A DNA stretch of 64,000 nucleotides from Branchiostoma floridae (Eukaryota > Chordata > Leptocardii > Amphioxiformes > Branchiostomatidae), in contig NC_049988.1 of NCBI RefSeq assembly GCF_000003815.2, forward strand, positions 15,630,040 through 15,694,039, given 5' to 3'. Below, in pieces: positions 26,301 to 38,667 of this stretch. The notes under the pieces were generated by a model that saw nothing but the letters and a program-made list of their open reading frames with translations, was not told where the DNA came from and did not search any database. Position 1 is the stretch's first letter. Each line of letters starts with the position of its first letter. The translations under genes and the position numbers were made by a program.

Positions 26301-29300
26301 TTACGTACTGCTGCCTTGGGTCAAATGCTTGCCTTTTATGCAACAGACATACCAGAGACATTAAAACGGTAATATGCTGCTTTTTTCCTTAGCACTCAGC
26401 TCGTGGAAAAGAGTATGGAAGTTGAACATACACCACTAACAATGGACTAGACCCCTGCTATTAATACTGCTTGCACAGCCTATGGGTATAGACATAGAGA
26501 TGGGTGCTGCCCAATACACCATAAGGTGTTGGATGAACCTTAGTAATGTAGCTTAAAAAGCAAACATAATAGACACTTCCGCATTATGTCTACAGAACGT
26601 TTTCAGAGCACTGACCTCTGGGTAGGCTTCCCTCCCAAATGGAGGAGGGAAGTCCAACTCCCCCCACTTGGCTTTACAGATGAACTCTGCCGTCTGGTCG
26701 ATTTTGGCGGCCAGGTCCAGGATATACACACCCTCATCTGTAACAACTGGGGAAGAAAACAAAAATGTAACATAACAATAGAGAACAATTGAGTCACCAG
26801 AAAAATGCAAAGATAAAACCACTGCAAATGTTTCAGGATATCTACAGGTAGTAAACACATACAATTTCAAAACTCAATCCAGTTGAAATTCAGGCATACC
26901 GTATCAGTGTGGTTTTTTCTTGGTTTGACAATTTTAAAGAAGCATTGTAATGAGAACTGATTTTGAACCTGATATCATAATAACAACTTTAATGTTGTAA
27001 CTCACCAAGAGGGTTGATCTCCAGATAGGTGAAGTACAGGTCTGTGTAGACTGTGTAAAGGTTGGAGATAAACTGTGCAAGAACCCTGTAAGAAAAAAAA
27101 GTCAGACAAGTTTGGAATTGTCTATTTTGATCTTGATCTTCACATCTAAAAGCCTAGTCCTCTAAGTAACCTTTAGATTCTCACACAGGACTATTCAGCC
27201 AAAGCCAAAGCTGTGGGCTGATATCAATGAGGATTTTACTATGGTCAATATTGACCAAAGGAAGCCATATACAATATTAAGAAGTAGATGTAGCAGGTGA
27301 CTATGTGTAAAAGATGCTTACGGTTGCTTTGGTGCAGGTGCCTTGTGGACAAGATTCTTCTGCAGATCTTCCAGTGATGGTGTCTCACCAATTGGTACCT
27401 CCAACTTTACAGCCTGGGGACAGTAATAGGCACAAAATTTTACATGGGAGTTGTATAAGGCTTAGACAAATGAAGTTATGAAAGTCTTGGCTTAGTTCAC
27501 ATCAAACTTAACACAGATGTGGATCTGTTGGACTTAAGTGGACTTAACAGGTCATTCAATATGAAACAGTGGTTCAGGGCTCGAAATTCATTTTTGGGAT
27601 TAGGTGCACTGGTGCACCCAGCTTAAAAGATTGGGTGCACCAAAAATGTTTTGGGTGCACCACTTAAATCTAAGTAATAACCTAATATCAAATTCTTAAA
27701 CAAGTACCATGACAGACATTTTTATCATCTTTCTAATGCTTAAAAGTCAAGAATATGATGTATACTAGTATACTTTGATATCTTTACATACATAACCTAA
27801 GAAAAAATATGGGTGTACCCTGTGCACCCACAGAAAATAATTGGGTGCACAGCTCCAATTTTGGGTGCACCTGGGTGCACATGCACCCAGTATTTCGAGC
27901 CCTGTGGTTTGACAATACAACAAACTTTACAATGCTTGAGTCCAAGACAAATGAATTGTTCTTAATCTGAACTTACAATTGACATTACATCTTAAAATTG
28001 TTCATGTTCTAACTAGTTTAAACATGTCACCGTTAGAATATTTAAATTTCTCAATCATCACTTATATATATTTGTTCATTATCTTTGGTACCGTTAAATG
28101 GTGAAGATTCACTTTGACAAGTTTCACACATACAATGTAGAAACTTGAAACAAAAATCAAGACCTTACCTTAGCATCCACGTCCCCGATGTCCACCCCTC
28201 CCTCATGGTGGAACAGAATAGTTTCTCCATCTCTATGAGCGTAGATACACACATAGAACTCCTCCTCCTGAAACAGGGACAAGCAATAAAGAATGTGAAT
28301 CCGTCACAATCACATGAACAAATATGGCTTCCTGGAAAAGGAGAAGAAATAAAAGTATGAACTATCAAGTGCAAAAATTTGTGCCCTGACTTTAAGAAGA
28401 ACTAGCAATGACTACATATACGATATGACTCTGATGTTGTGCGTAGTAAATTTAAAACTTACCATCAAGATGAAAAGTAGAAAACCTTACGTCACTCTGT
28501 AAACATTCATTACTACTATATATACATTCAAGGGCAGAAAAATATCAGATTGTATACAATGTAAATATTCTCTTATGCATATGTTAAGTGACACTCTCTA
28601 CCATTGTATATATATATATACATGAATCATCAACATCAACAAGTATTGAGATTATGCAATATGCTACATTGTTGAACATTACTAAGGTCCTACCTGCTTG
28701 TGAGGTACAAATGGTTCGACCACAAAATTCTTCAGCAAACCAGTCGACTTGCCAATCTGAAAACACAGAAAATAAAATCTATCAGACCCAGTTATGTCCT
28801 GTTATGTTGTTATGAATTTCTGCACACACAATAAAGAGAAGGTAACATTAATTTTATAGAAAATAATCATACCCATTTTATTTTAGATTCATTCAACTAC
28901 ATATATATTCCTTTTCATGTACCAAAAATCAAATGACGGGTGAAGTAAATGATACGTGATCAGTAACTATTACTGTAATTGAATTTCCTTGTTATCTGGT
29001 TTCCTCTTTGATTAATGGACAATATTATCGTTATAAACATGTACTTACGTTATTGACATAAATTTTACCTAACTGCACATTTGACAAATGTAAGACCTTT
29101 CAGTTTTAGATATATGTTTGTCCACTGCAGTGTAATCACTTTTGTTATGTCTCATTAAATAGAGGTCAAACTGTTCTATTCTGTTTCCGTTATTCTGAGC
29201 TTCATATTTCCCCGGGGAACGAGGTTCCGTTTCCCAATCTGGCGGATTTGATTAGAGTCGATGTTTAATGTCCTTGTGAGGAGGGTACGTGCGTCAGAAC

Positions 29301-31370
29301 GTGACGGCTCGGGTGGTTTCATTACATTTCTAACGCCCACCGCTTGAGGTTGAACGCAGAAATATCACTATCAGAACTAAAGACGTGGATGGCATTAAAG
29401 TAGGTATCTGAAATCCGTTTACAGTCATAAAGGGTTAATATTAACTCTCATAATTCCACTGGGTGACATAATACTGCCACATAAAAATATGTCAGGATAA
29501 AGGCATACTATAAAGAATGTCTTGAACACCTATGTGTCTGAGTGTATACACCTCAGGATTACTTATGCTGCATTGGTACATTATTTTGATTCACTTTAAA
29601 TTCATGGATTTTTTCTCATGTGGCGATATTATGGCATCCTGTGGAGTTGATTTTATGATTTTTTGGAGTTTATGCTGAGCATCCTATAAGTCAGACTCTA
29701 ATTTTGTCCCGCACTAGAGGTAGAACATATGAACACAGCAAGCCAAAGTATAGGAACCTCTATGTGAGAAGCTTTAGACAAAATCTTAATTTGGAAATAG
29801 ACAATTCTGGACCATGATAAAATCCAAAGCTTTGGAGTAAGAGAGTACAGTACTTAAATTAGTGCTTTAGTCTGGAGATGATAAATAAACATTGTACCAT
29901 TCCAGATAATAATGTTAAACTTCATACCTACAACTTCAGATTACATTTTTTAAATCTTTTTCTAATCTTGAAAATATTAAATTGATATCATTGCCCTTTC
30001 AGGTAAGGCACCAGTATCCATGGAAAAAGAATGGCTGAGTGGATTTAGAATTCAATTTCAACCATCATGACCTAAACCATACTCACAGTCAAATGACCTT
30101 GAATCTGACAGCTAAAATTATTTTCTACCATCATCCTCTTTCACCCTTCCAGACTGCTAAAGCGATTAGATCTGAGTTCCCTAGGCAACAAGGATAACAG
30201 AAGGACTCCTCAATTATCACAGGCTTGGGATTCTGTGTAGAACTATATAGAGACTGTTATGTGAGTGTCAGGAAATGTTTTTCTGGTCAGCATGGATGCC
30301 TGAGCACTAGCACTAGTAGTAGAGTCATTCATGCAGGCTACATTTTTCACATTCGTCAAGCCCTATTAAAGACGTTTAATCTAGCAGGATCTTTCCTAAT
30401 GAAAAGCAATGAATGGTCAAAAGGTGAAATGGTTCTTAAACTAAAACTTATGGGTTATACATAGTTGGCTTTCAATTACCGATAGTCCTAATTGGGTAGA
30501 TTAGTTTCTAGCTTTTGCATGGCAGGGCTTAATCTCTAAGTAAATTCTCAGTGGCATAAGATAGTATCAAAGCCGGCCAAGGAGTTAAGCCGGCCTAAGG
30601 GAGTTAGACGGGCATCCCGGTAGATGGCTGACCTCCTCTGGCCAGCTATACTTTTTGGCCAGCTTACTCTATCTTATGCCAAGAATCTGCTTGGAGATTA
30701 GCCAGGGCTCAGAGCACTAACTATTATATATAATGATAGAATGAATAATAGAGAGTTTCAGTGTCTGTTTTGGTATTTTTTAAGCACAATGTCTTCAGTA
30801 TTTTCCTTACCTTCATCTCCTTGTTCATCCTTTCCTTGACCCACTGTTTGACTTCGTCCAAGGTCGCATTGACCTTGATGAGCCCGAGTTTCCCGCGCCG
30901 TTTGATCAGCTGGTCTGGCTTGGCTACCAGACGCTGCAAAAAAAAAAGTGAGAAGAAAAGATTAAAGTTTTCAACTAATACCAAGATTGACATGATCCAA
31001 ATGAACTTGGGAATTCTATTATTTTGTTTCCTACCATCACTACTACTACTAGTAATTTACTAGAAGTGTCTGACCACAAAATTATGAATAGCAGTACTAT
31101 GCCGAGATTAAACTGATATAATTGATTCTCTTGTTCATTTTTGCGTTCATTCGATCATTCAGACTCAATGAATCATCAATTTACACATTCAGTCTATCTT
31201 AACATCTCCTGACATACCTCTGTGTTCATCCATGGGTTAGAAGCGACAAGAAAATCCCAGTCTGTGTCAGCGTTCACGGAAACAATCTTGTTCTTCACCA
31301 TTCCGGCACCAGCCAGGTTGGCATTCAGCAGGCCCTTCCCTGCCGCCTCAAGGATCGCCTTGGCTGACAT
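14384..31370 (-). CDS. ACLY: ATP-citrate lyase (ATP-citrate synthase)
   Basis: Makes cytosolic acetyl-CoA and oxaloacetate from citrate, CoA and ATP. Exons in coding order: 31370-31218, 30933-30811, 28756-28694, 28267-28169, 27413-27322, 27085-27006, 26746-26616, 26053-25935, 25552-25416, 24588-24527, 23990-23873, 23253-23096, 22500-22365, (optional 22297-22220), 21736-21619, 21290-21238, 20791-20676, 20266-20162, 19660-19464, 19030-18949, 18694-18584, 18108-17887, 16759-16605, 15949-15791, gap, 15644-15579, 15108-15032, 14478-14384. All phases agree. Seen in order: ATP-grasp half ([39 protein letters not shown]), CoA-binding part ([20 protein letters not shown]), a Ser-rich linker with SRTGSVSE at about residues 450-457 (matching the human Ser455 kinase site), the succinyl-CoA-synthetase-like part with VQFGHAG (phosphohistidine near residue 756), then the citrate-synthase-like end ([35 protein letters not shown]). 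About 90 residues, including the GHRVKS region known in the family, fall in the gap. The start matches the family's MSAKAI. A 5' UTR splice acceptor precedes it at 31399-31401. Confidence 0.97.
14608..14812 (+). mobile_element. LINE ORF2 C-terminal fragment, decayed
   Basis: Translates in pieces to [15 protein letters not shown] and later MSDRSHWK, the LxGHVxR ... DRxxW pattern found at the C-terminus of non-LTR retrotransposon polyproteins. Stops and shifts interrupt it. It lies in the last ACLY intron, antisense to that gene. Confidence 0.6.
15261..15418. repeat. Short tandem repeat, about 44 bp unit
   Basis: Units of the form GGAGCCCCGGTAGAAATAGG followed by ATGGGAAGTGAGTGTAA recur at least four times with small indels. 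Intronic in ACLY. Long minus-strand ORFs here are by-products. Confidence 0.85.
15579..15644 (-). CDS. ACLY: ACLY exon cut by assembly gap
   Basis: Reads [20 protein letters not shown] then TR across the next junction, with a GT donor at 15578-15577. Its 5' end and acceptor lie inside the N run. NVDG carries the family's citrate-synthase-fold aspartate. Confidence 0.93.
15645..15744. other. Assembly gap (100 N) hiding ACLY exon sequence
   Basis: The run is exactly 100 N, the usual placeholder for unknown size. The preceding exon ends at TIGDR and the next visible sequence starts at NVDG; family members have about 90 residues between these. No such exon is in the flanking bases, so the true gap must be longer than shown. 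Confidence 0.9.
16039..16093 (-). pseudogene. Decayed duplicate of an ACLY exon start
   Basis: After a CAG acceptor it reads [17 protein letters not shown] and then a stop. The true exon (15949-15791) reads [20 protein letters not shown]. The flanking intron base pattern CCCTCAG is copied too. It carries a stop and loses similarity after 55 bp. Confidence 0.85.
17433..17867. mobile_element. Non-autonomous hAT element, 8-bp target duplication
   Basis: TIR TAGGGCTGGGTACCGGTAC at the left and its near-perfect complement at the right. Exact 8-bp flanks CTATATAC at 17425-17432 and 17868-17875. The 435-bp interior is made of GGTCC/GGACC-rich blocks with no transposase frame. In the ACLY sense direction it starts at intron position +20 of the intron following the 18108-17887 exon. 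Confidence 0.9.
21830..22018. mobile_element. MITE of the GTAACCTATATCCGTTG family
   Basis: Starts GGGTAACCTATATCCGTTG and ends GGTGAACTAGC, with mirrored interior (GGATATCAAGCCGATGAAC against CTGTCGACTTGATTTCC). In an ACLY intron. Same family as 8131-8345. Confidence 0.75.
22220..22297 (-). CDS. ACLY: Duplicated, frame-preserving cassette exon of ACLY linker (candidate)
   Basis: Coding reading [20 protein letters not shown] then KELFT. The adjoining exon 22500-22365 ends [19 protein letters not shown] then KPLFT, so the two are clear copies. It has a GTCAGG donor identical to the original exon's, an AAG acceptor, a length of 78 nt and phase 1 at both ends, so including or skipping it keeps the frame. 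No stop. The acceptor lacks a strong pyrimidine tract, so it may be dead. Human ACLY has an alternative exon in the same linker, which is known; use of this one is inference. Confidence 0.6.
22785..22880. mobile_element. Dispersed LINE-tail-like repeat
   Basis: GTTACTCAAGCAACTGGATAT followed by CAGTCAGACATTTCAGATAGCA. Other copies are at 47084-47215 and 55662-55780. Likely the 3' end of one retrotransposon family. Confidence 0.6.
23434..23780 (+). mobile_element. SINE segment joined to a LINE C-terminal fragment
   Basis: 23440-23580 matches the body of the SINEs at 24030 and 26310 (GTATGGAAGTTGAAC, ACCAGTGGACCAG). From about 23580 an open frame reads [15 protein letters not shown] ... [12 protein letters not shown] and stops, the usual ending of a LINE reverse-transcriptase protein. 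Confidence 0.6.
24030..24265 (+). mobile_element. tRNA-derived SINE
   Basis: A box in GGCTGATTGGGTAGAG and B box in GAGCTCAATCCCC, then AGACTTTAAAAATGG and the shared body. An inverted copy lies at 4708-5035 and a headless copy at 26310-26530. In an ACLY intron. Confidence 0.75.
25054..25272. mobile_element. MITE of the GTAACCTATATCCGTTG family
   Basis: Diverged copy: left end GCTAATTCACC, right end GGTGAACTAGC, interior CATCAAGTCGAAC facing TTGACTTGATATCC. In an ACLY intron. Confidence 0.7.
26310..26530 (+). mobile_element. 5'-truncated SINE copy
   Basis: Matches the SINE body at 24030: TTAGCACTCAGC, GAGTATGGAAGTTGAAC, GGACTAGACCCCTGCT. The tRNA head is decayed. Confidence 0.6.
27575..27904. 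mobile_element. hAT-like MITE with CAGGGCTCGAAAT ends, 5-bp target duplication
   Basis: TIR CAGGGCTCGAAAT at the left, ATTTCGAGCCCTG at the right; flanks TGGTT at 27570-27574 and 27905-27909. The interior is rich in GGTGCACC repeats that can pair. Sister copies: 52442-52756, 55160-55490, 57674-58021. Confidence 0.85.
30530..30700. mobile_element. 171-bp MITE, 9-bp target duplication
   Basis: Ends TAATCTC and GGAGATTA. Flanks GGCAGGGCT (30521-30529) and GCCAGGGCT (30701-30709) differ by one base. Core GAGTTAAGCCGGCC and a GGCCAGCTATAC segment are shared with 61491-61665 and about 63708-63884. Confidence 0.8.
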
Positions 31371-34300
31371 CTTGTTTTATTGTTGTGTGTTGCTTTATCT
31401 GGAGAAAACAATGGGGAAGTTGAGCATGAAGGAATTTTCAACTTGTTATATGTACATGCTTCAAGGTTAAGTACTTGATATACATGTAAGCTCTGCAACA
31501 GTACCAAGGTCTATTACCAGCAGGCCCCAAATCAACCTTGACATTTGTCTTCCCAATGCCTATTTTATATCATCACAACCACTTCAAAGGTTCTTAAATT
31601 ATTCTGACTAAAAATATCTGAAAACAGAAACAGATCTAGACACAAACACTACCAGACGCACCCAAAACAAATGCCTCCATTTTTCAACGCGGTAAAAATA
31701 AGTAGGAGCAAATACCCCAGTTTATGCATGTGATGACTCCAATCTGACCACATAACTTGTATGTTACATCATAAGAGCATTTACTAGTTTTATGATCCTA
31801 CTCTGTATTTATTTTACAGCTTTAAAAATTTTTGGTCTGTAACGTTACATATTCAAGGTTACAGGAAAGGGTTTCACCTATGTTCAAAATCACCCTTTCA
31901 CCCTGCATGCACCCACCCACTCCTGGGGTGGAATACTTATTGCTTCATTACCTTCTGCCGCTAATTAATTTGTGGGAAGTCATAAATGGTTAACGTGATA
32001 GGGTGATGTGTCACGTAGCTAACGGACTGAAACGGAAAGTGATTCGAACAGCGACCTGCATGTATTTCAGGATGTCAGTTTAGCGTGGGGACATATATAT
32101 AGTAGTAGGTGAAACAGAACAGAGAGGTATTCAAAACATTGTAGACACACCATGTAAAATCTGCAAGGTCACTTTTGGATCGACACAAAAGATTTGAAAT
32201 TTACAAGACGTAATAATACATTATAATAATATGGAAGTCAAAATATATACAGCTATATCAAGCTAAGTTATGAACGAAAGAAGCCATAAGAAATAATATA
32301 CACTTTATGGTACAAAATGTACCCTTTGAATTTGTTTAGGATGTACATAAAATGGAAGATAGACTCCACCACTGTATCTATCGATATCTTTATGTCCTTT
32401 CATATAATATGATGTAACAGTCTGTTTAAAATAGCATTAGTAGTGCCCATTTTTACTACATCAGCCTTCATGCATATGGTCATAGTTCTTCACCTGACTG
32501 AGAGTCAAGGCAAATGCCAATACTATTTGGGAAAGTTTACAACGTTTGAGTCAATCCTTTCAACCCAAGCATATTTTGAAATGCTCCCTTGAAATCCGTT
32601 TCAAAATTGCATCTATCCCAATAACTCTAGATCTGTAGCTGTATTTCAGTACATACCTTAATTCTTCCACAAGCCAAAATATAGCATAAACAAACTGCCT
32701 AGCAGCTACTAGTAAGCATTCATGACGTCCCATAAGTGTACCAAGGTTATACCATTTATAAGGCAGTCAGGCAGTGTTATATATGGCCTGTTTAACCAAA
32801 GTCAGTATGGCCCTCTTTCTGGTCACCTTAGTAGTAAAGTGACGCAATGCTGCATACTTCATTGCTACTACAACTAGTATGTACGATGTTGATTTCGAAC
32901 ACGATCCTTAGCAACATTTTCTGGGGTATTTGCAGTATCCCTATCCCTTAGCCTGTTGACATACTGTCTGTTCATCTTCTGTCAAAGATTAAATCTTGTG
33001 CAAATATGCAAGGAAATCCCTTTCCCAAAGTTTGTACTAATGTATATCTTGCACCTGTTCAACACTGTACTACATTCATGTGTACAAAGTAGCACAAAGG
33101 TTGGGATTAAAAATAAACTTAAAATGAACATTGTGGGAACCTAAATCTCAACACATATTTGAGGGTAAAAAAAAATTAATCGTCATGTATTTCCAAAGAT
33201 GTAGAAATTTTCTTGGGGATGGAGGTGTGACAAAAACATCACACTTTTTCCTCCTTACATCTGCTTGAAGGCTGATCAAACTAGAATGACCAGAGAGGCG
33301 AGCGAATGACCGACTTCTAACAATGCTGTTCTGCAAGGTATGATTATTTGAAAGGTCGGAGATCCAAATCAGATCTTTTAAGGTATTTGAGGTTTCCTCA
33401 AGATTGTTATCTTTGCAGGGTTGTCACGTAGGCAGTATGACTATGAGACCAGATCAAGTACAAATTACTTAAAATTTATTTCATTATTCTAAACCCCAAG
33501 TGCAATTCAGGGGTCATATATGGCATAACTGCAAGGCGTTTGACCCAGAATTAGGTTCAATTAGGTACAGTGTGTAATTGGTTCAAATTCTGTCATGCTA
33601 CCAATCTTGTGTTATTGGGAAAGGCACTGAACACTACTTTCCTTACTCCACCCAGGTGTAAAAACGGGTATCTGACTTCTATTCTGAAAACCACCCAATA
33701 CCGTGCCCTTGACACAGTGGAAAACAACCCACTACCCCTAAAGCCTTAAACAGGTTATGGGAAAATCTTTTTCTTCAAAAAAGCCTAGTAGTTGCAAACC
33801 TCACTTGTGATCACGTACACAGGTGACCTGCAACCTTTTGAAGAAAGCCCTGCTCAAACACGGATACCACAGAACAAACTTGGGAACATTTACTAAGGCA
33901 ACATCATTCTTTGTGCAAATATGGTGCAATATGGGTTGATCAATCACGCCATAGCGTAAATACAATACACAAGTATGATCTCTTAGCAGACATATTGGGT
34001 ATACTGTCATGACTGTCCTACTTTGCATTGTGGTTTCAGTATCAGAGGAGGTATGATTATGGAGGATCAATGGGAATGTTTACTTTGTGCTGAGATTTAA
34101 CATAATTCCCCCAGGTCACATTTATACATTGCCCCAAAAGGCATCTTAAGAGATCTCCATCAAAATGTCCCCCAGTACAATGCACTCCTGCATATCTGAT
34201 CTGAAACATCTCTAATGCAGTACATAACATTTTATAAAATGACAGAATTGACATGACAAGAATGACAAATGTCAGTTGAAGGTATTTAACAAAATGACAC

Positions 34301-36199
34301 CATTGTACTTTGTGTAAAATTCCAGACATTTTGAAGTTCCTACAACACACAATTGTAGTCTGTGAAATCAAATGTCACATTTCCAAATTTGTTTAACAAT
34401 TAGGATCCCTTTCTTTACTTTCCAGTCATAGCTTTGGTTTTCAAACAACTGAAAAGTGTAACATAATGTAACAGCTGCATGTAATCTCACAATGATGGGG
34501 GGTGCAGTACAGAAGACAAAAGACTATTCAATTTGCTATGATTGATGAAATAAAAGTGGTACCTTGTGCTTGTACTCAAGTGCAAGGTATTTTATTCCTA
34601 TAAAGCTTTCATAAATGTTTAAAATATATATTTAAAGGCCATAATATATTTAAAACTGATATCTTTATTATTCATATATGGATGTAATGATCTATCTATC
34701 CTGAAATCCATTCCTCGTCCAAGGAAATATCAAATGACAAACAAGGAAAAATCATGACCATGACTCATTTTACAACATGCAAAATTAAACGCACGGACTA
34801 GAGAGCACAGAATCTTTCAAAACATTTAAACCTTACAAAAACACAGCTAAAGCCCGAGGCGTATAAACAATGTACATAATTACAACATTCAAGAAGTCTT
34901 AGATCACAAGAGATAAATCTATATCAAAGCATAGCCATAATTTCACAGAAATTTTCAGCTTTTCAGGGAAACCCACTTGTTCGCCCTACCACGCCCCTGA
35001 CCGCTATTTCCTCCCCGTTTCCCCACCGTACCCACCTCTATAGCAGCCGGTGGTTCTGCGAGACCCTGCCAACACAGCACGCAGTAGTTCCCGATCGATG
35101 CGACGCCGCTGGCGGTGAATAAACGTCAGGTAGAAGTGGTCCGACCGACCTGAACACAGCACCGACTGTGCCTACTACATCAACATGTCACATCACACCA
35201 CCAGCTGTCCTCTCGGATGATAAATTTAGCTGGCTTAAGAAAAGAAAATCAAGTGCCGTAACAGCAATAGGATTCAAACATATAAATGCGCCTTTTACAT
35301 CTAAAAAATACAACAAAGACTAAAAAAGATATTATTTTTGTATTTAGTCTTATTGATATTACTAATATTTTACGTTATAATGGCCAACTTTTACTAGATA
35401 TACGCACAAAAATGTCAGGCTAATATACAGTAGCTACAGACGCATATAAGTAAAGTTCATTGATTAAAAGGTTGTAAGGTCGAAATATCATTTATAAAGA
35501 CCTTTGTTGTTGCTTTTATACATAAGATGATCTATAATTCATGTTTAATAGATATTATATTTATCTTGAATTTGATTTTAAGAAAATATTTAACTCATTA
35601 TTTGTGAAATAAAGTATTATTTAAAGTCTTACGCCCCTTTTAAAAAGTCAGCCATTCCAACTGGCTGAGAGTGAAAGTTCCTAGCGTCATCCCGGAAATT
35701 TCCAATCGATCCCCACCATTTGGTGAGTTTATTTGCCCGAATTTTGCCGCGCAAAGTTCAAACTGTTCTCCTTTACTATGTAGCATCAAAGATGTGTATT
35801 GGATGTTTCTTTTGTCACCTTTTTTACCCGTCTGAGGTGTAGAAAATGAGACAATTCACGCCTAGCCTCAAATTTTTGACAGTTCGCCGATGATTTGGTA
35901 AACAAAGCGAGGGGTGGGGCGTAAACGGGTGGGAGGGACTGTATTGTATGGATCATTGACACCGATCGACAACTGATCATGTACTTATTACCTGTCTATA
36001 AGCCGAGGTGATTGTCATAGGGCTTCCGCGCTTCTCTTGTTTACGGTCTTTGCATTTTTTGGATAAAAAAACGGATTATGTCAAAATAAACCCCACATAC
36101 ATGTATAAAGATGGTCAAAGATTACCTAGCATTACTCATCTTACATAATTTTCCTTCCATGCAGTTGTGCTTCCAATAACTTGTTACTAACAGTGGAAG
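31371..36199. promoter_or_regulatory. ACLY 5' UTR intron and divergent promoter region
   Basis: A CAG acceptor at 31399-31401 (minus strand) shows that ACLY has an upstream non-coding exon. The best candidate is the CpG-rich stretch at about 35040-35170, which ends (minus strand) in a donor-like AGAG before GTGGGTACG at 35036. A second CpG-rich patch at 35640-36050, with TTTGCCGCGCAAAG at 35742, lies before the divergent 97-residue gene. Between 31.4 and 35.0 kb I see only AT-rich sequence with a possible SINE remnant near 33560-33700. No coding exon found. Confidence 0.4.
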
Positions 36200-37255
36200 A
36201 TGGAGACCACTGTAGATGTCATCTTCTCAACTCTAAAACTTGTGCCAGGTATGAAAATGAAAAATGGTAGCTTCAAAATTATATTCATGATTTCATAGTT
36301 TTTGACTAAGTCCTTTGCATTTAACCCTTATGTTGTGTTATACTATAACTTATAGTTATGTAAAAAGAATTTGTACATCTTGCTAATGAAATAGCAATGT
36401 ATGAGCCTACTATAAGTACAAGTATGTGTTTTATCCCAGCATGTTATTCAATTTAGCATGTTATTATGTTTTCTGTGTCTTGTACCTTACTCATGTATTA
36501 GTTTCAGTTGGTGCATGTATCAGGAATCCTGGACCCACTCTTAGCTAGTCCATCACTCTTTGAAAGTTGTTCAATCAATGAATAATTTATGTTGTTTGTT
36601 CCAGCCCTGTTGACCAGCCTCCTGGTGCCTCTCCTATCCGGCCTGTTGTTCTGTATCTTCTCCCTGATGTTGCTGTTCTTTGATGCCAGCGAGCCCGCTG
36701 ACATGTCACCTCCACCGTCGTCAATTTTAGCCAGGCTCAGGTACTTACAGCACAGTTACAACATGGGCTTGTAACTGTAAAAGACAAGCATTTGAGTCAA
36801 GTTTAAACTTTTGATTCAACGCAACTACGCGAGTAAACTTTGTCTGTGTAAAGCAAACTCTGCTGTCCAGGGCTGTAACTGACTCCTCCCCACAGAGGCC
36901 ACCTGGATGTTGGGCGGGCTGCTATCAGCGAGATTTAATCAGGCTAAAGTATATTGTGACTTTCTGAAAAAATTACATGTGCCTTTCTTTAACTACTGTA
37001 CTGAGTTATAGTCAGATACCAGAATATAAAGGCGTGCATAAAACTACAAGTTAACTTGACATTCTAGACTTTCTACATGTGGTATTGTCATTGGTTTTCA
37101 TTGGTTACTAGTTGTCATTGTTAAATGATATTACTCTTCAATACAGGCGTGGTTGGGGTCCCAATGGACTGCAGATCGGCCACTACCTGTGTATGGGGAG
37201 TGGGGTGATGCTGGCTGGGCTGGTGGCCTGGTGGAGACCTGTTTTACAGTACTGA
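36200..37255 (+). CDS. Unrecognised 97-residue two-helix membrane protein
   Basis: Three exons: 36200-36248, 36605-36740, 37147-37255, with standard GT/AG signals and matching phases (1 and 2). The product has a short N-terminus (METTVDVIFSTLKLVP), a long hydrophobic stretch at about residues 17-43 (TSLLVPLLSGLLFCIFSLML), a polar loop with DASEPADMSPPPSS, basic LARLRRGWG, a second helix at about 75-90 (GVMLAGLVAWW) and the end RPVLQY. I do not recognise the family. Support: perfect phase agreement, higher GC than the surroundings, and a frame that is otherwise unlikely to stay open through three exons. Orientation in the membrane is unclear. It is divergent from ACLY and may share its promoter region. 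A 147-codon ORF downstream (37364-37807) looks like 3' UTR noise. Confidence 0.7.
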
Positions 37256-38667
37256 AGGGCAAGCTGTGCTACAGTACTGAGAGACAACCTGTTCTACACT
37301 ACCTAAAGACTTTAGGACCAAGACTTCCATGGCAGCTGTAAATAGGACTAACTCACCTGACGAGTGCTTGCTGCAGTTGCAGACATACTATTCACTCCTC
37401 ATTTTATTGAATTCATGCTTAAAGCTTTGCTGACAGTGACATTGGATGTAATACAACTATTGTTAATGCCATCATTCCTTTTGCCTTTTCTTTTTGAATC
37501 AGAACAGATTGGATTTACTGATCCAATTTTCTTTTGTCAGTCAGGAAGTATCAAATTGGCAGGTAGACGTATACAGCATTACGTTGGAGTCATTAACTAT
37601 GAACTAGGCAATCAGGGTAGAACTGTAAAGGCAGCTTTAGACTGTTTTGGAAGTTTATTTATTTGTTACGTAAATGCTATTACTAATAGTCATAATTGTC
37701 ATCATCATCATCATTGTTCGGCTGCAGAGCAGGCGACTGCAAGCCTTCTAAAGTTCCGCCTATCAGCAGCGAGCTGGCGAAGCTGCCTGGGGGTGATCTG
37801 GGCGTGATGATCTCCCATTAGCCGTTGGACGTACTGTAGATAATTGTTGGGGAGAGTGAATCTTTGAATGCCTTGATTTTTTATAACACTAGTCTTGAGC
37901 TTACAAAATGTATCGCTTAATTTTCTTGTACTTTTGATATTGTTGACCAAAGTATATATTGTCATTAGGGTTAAGTTTCTACTGAATATATATTCTATAT
38001 TTATATATCATTATCAGCATGTAATTTGCAGTGTTTTCATGACAGGTGGAGGCCAGCTGGATGGTTGGTTGTAGTAAGAATTAAATTAAAAATGCATGTT
38101 GAATTCAACACCAAGTGAGTGTGTCTTTACCTCTGGTCCTTTTTTATGTGCATATGTGTGTGCTTGTATGTAAGTGTGGCTTGCTTATTGGTGCAATATA
38201 ACATTGGGTGCAAGAGGGAGCCAATTGATGGACTAAATAATCACACCATGGTCCTCTGCCCAAGACAGCAAGGAGGTTGATAAATTACTGCATTTTGTGA
38301 CAGAGGTGAAGGGATACAATCATAAAAATTTCCAAGTGACAACTATTTCCCCAGACTGAAGCCTGCTTAGAGAAGTTCTGGTTAATGTTACTACCATTCC
38401 CCTAACTGAAACCCCTGCCTCGAGAAAAGCAGGGAGAGCCCCTGTAAAGTTTGGATAAGTGACAATAAAAAAGAGATTTGTAGGCTTCGGGCTGTGGTTC
38501 ATAGTAATATTTTATCTTTCTCTAGCAACCAAAGGAATATATTTTGTACACCATAATTCGTGCCACCGCCTTGTACGAATCACTCTGCTCCAACATAATT
38601 ACTCCTGTCGTTTTCATACTTTCCGCCAGGCGACGCTTCTGACTATGAGTCAGGCGTGCCCCCGGGC

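Noticed and set aside
37364-37807. 147-codon ORF
   Set aside because: Lies in the likely 3' UTR of the 97-residue gene; composition is not protein-like and it ends in a CATCAT repeat.
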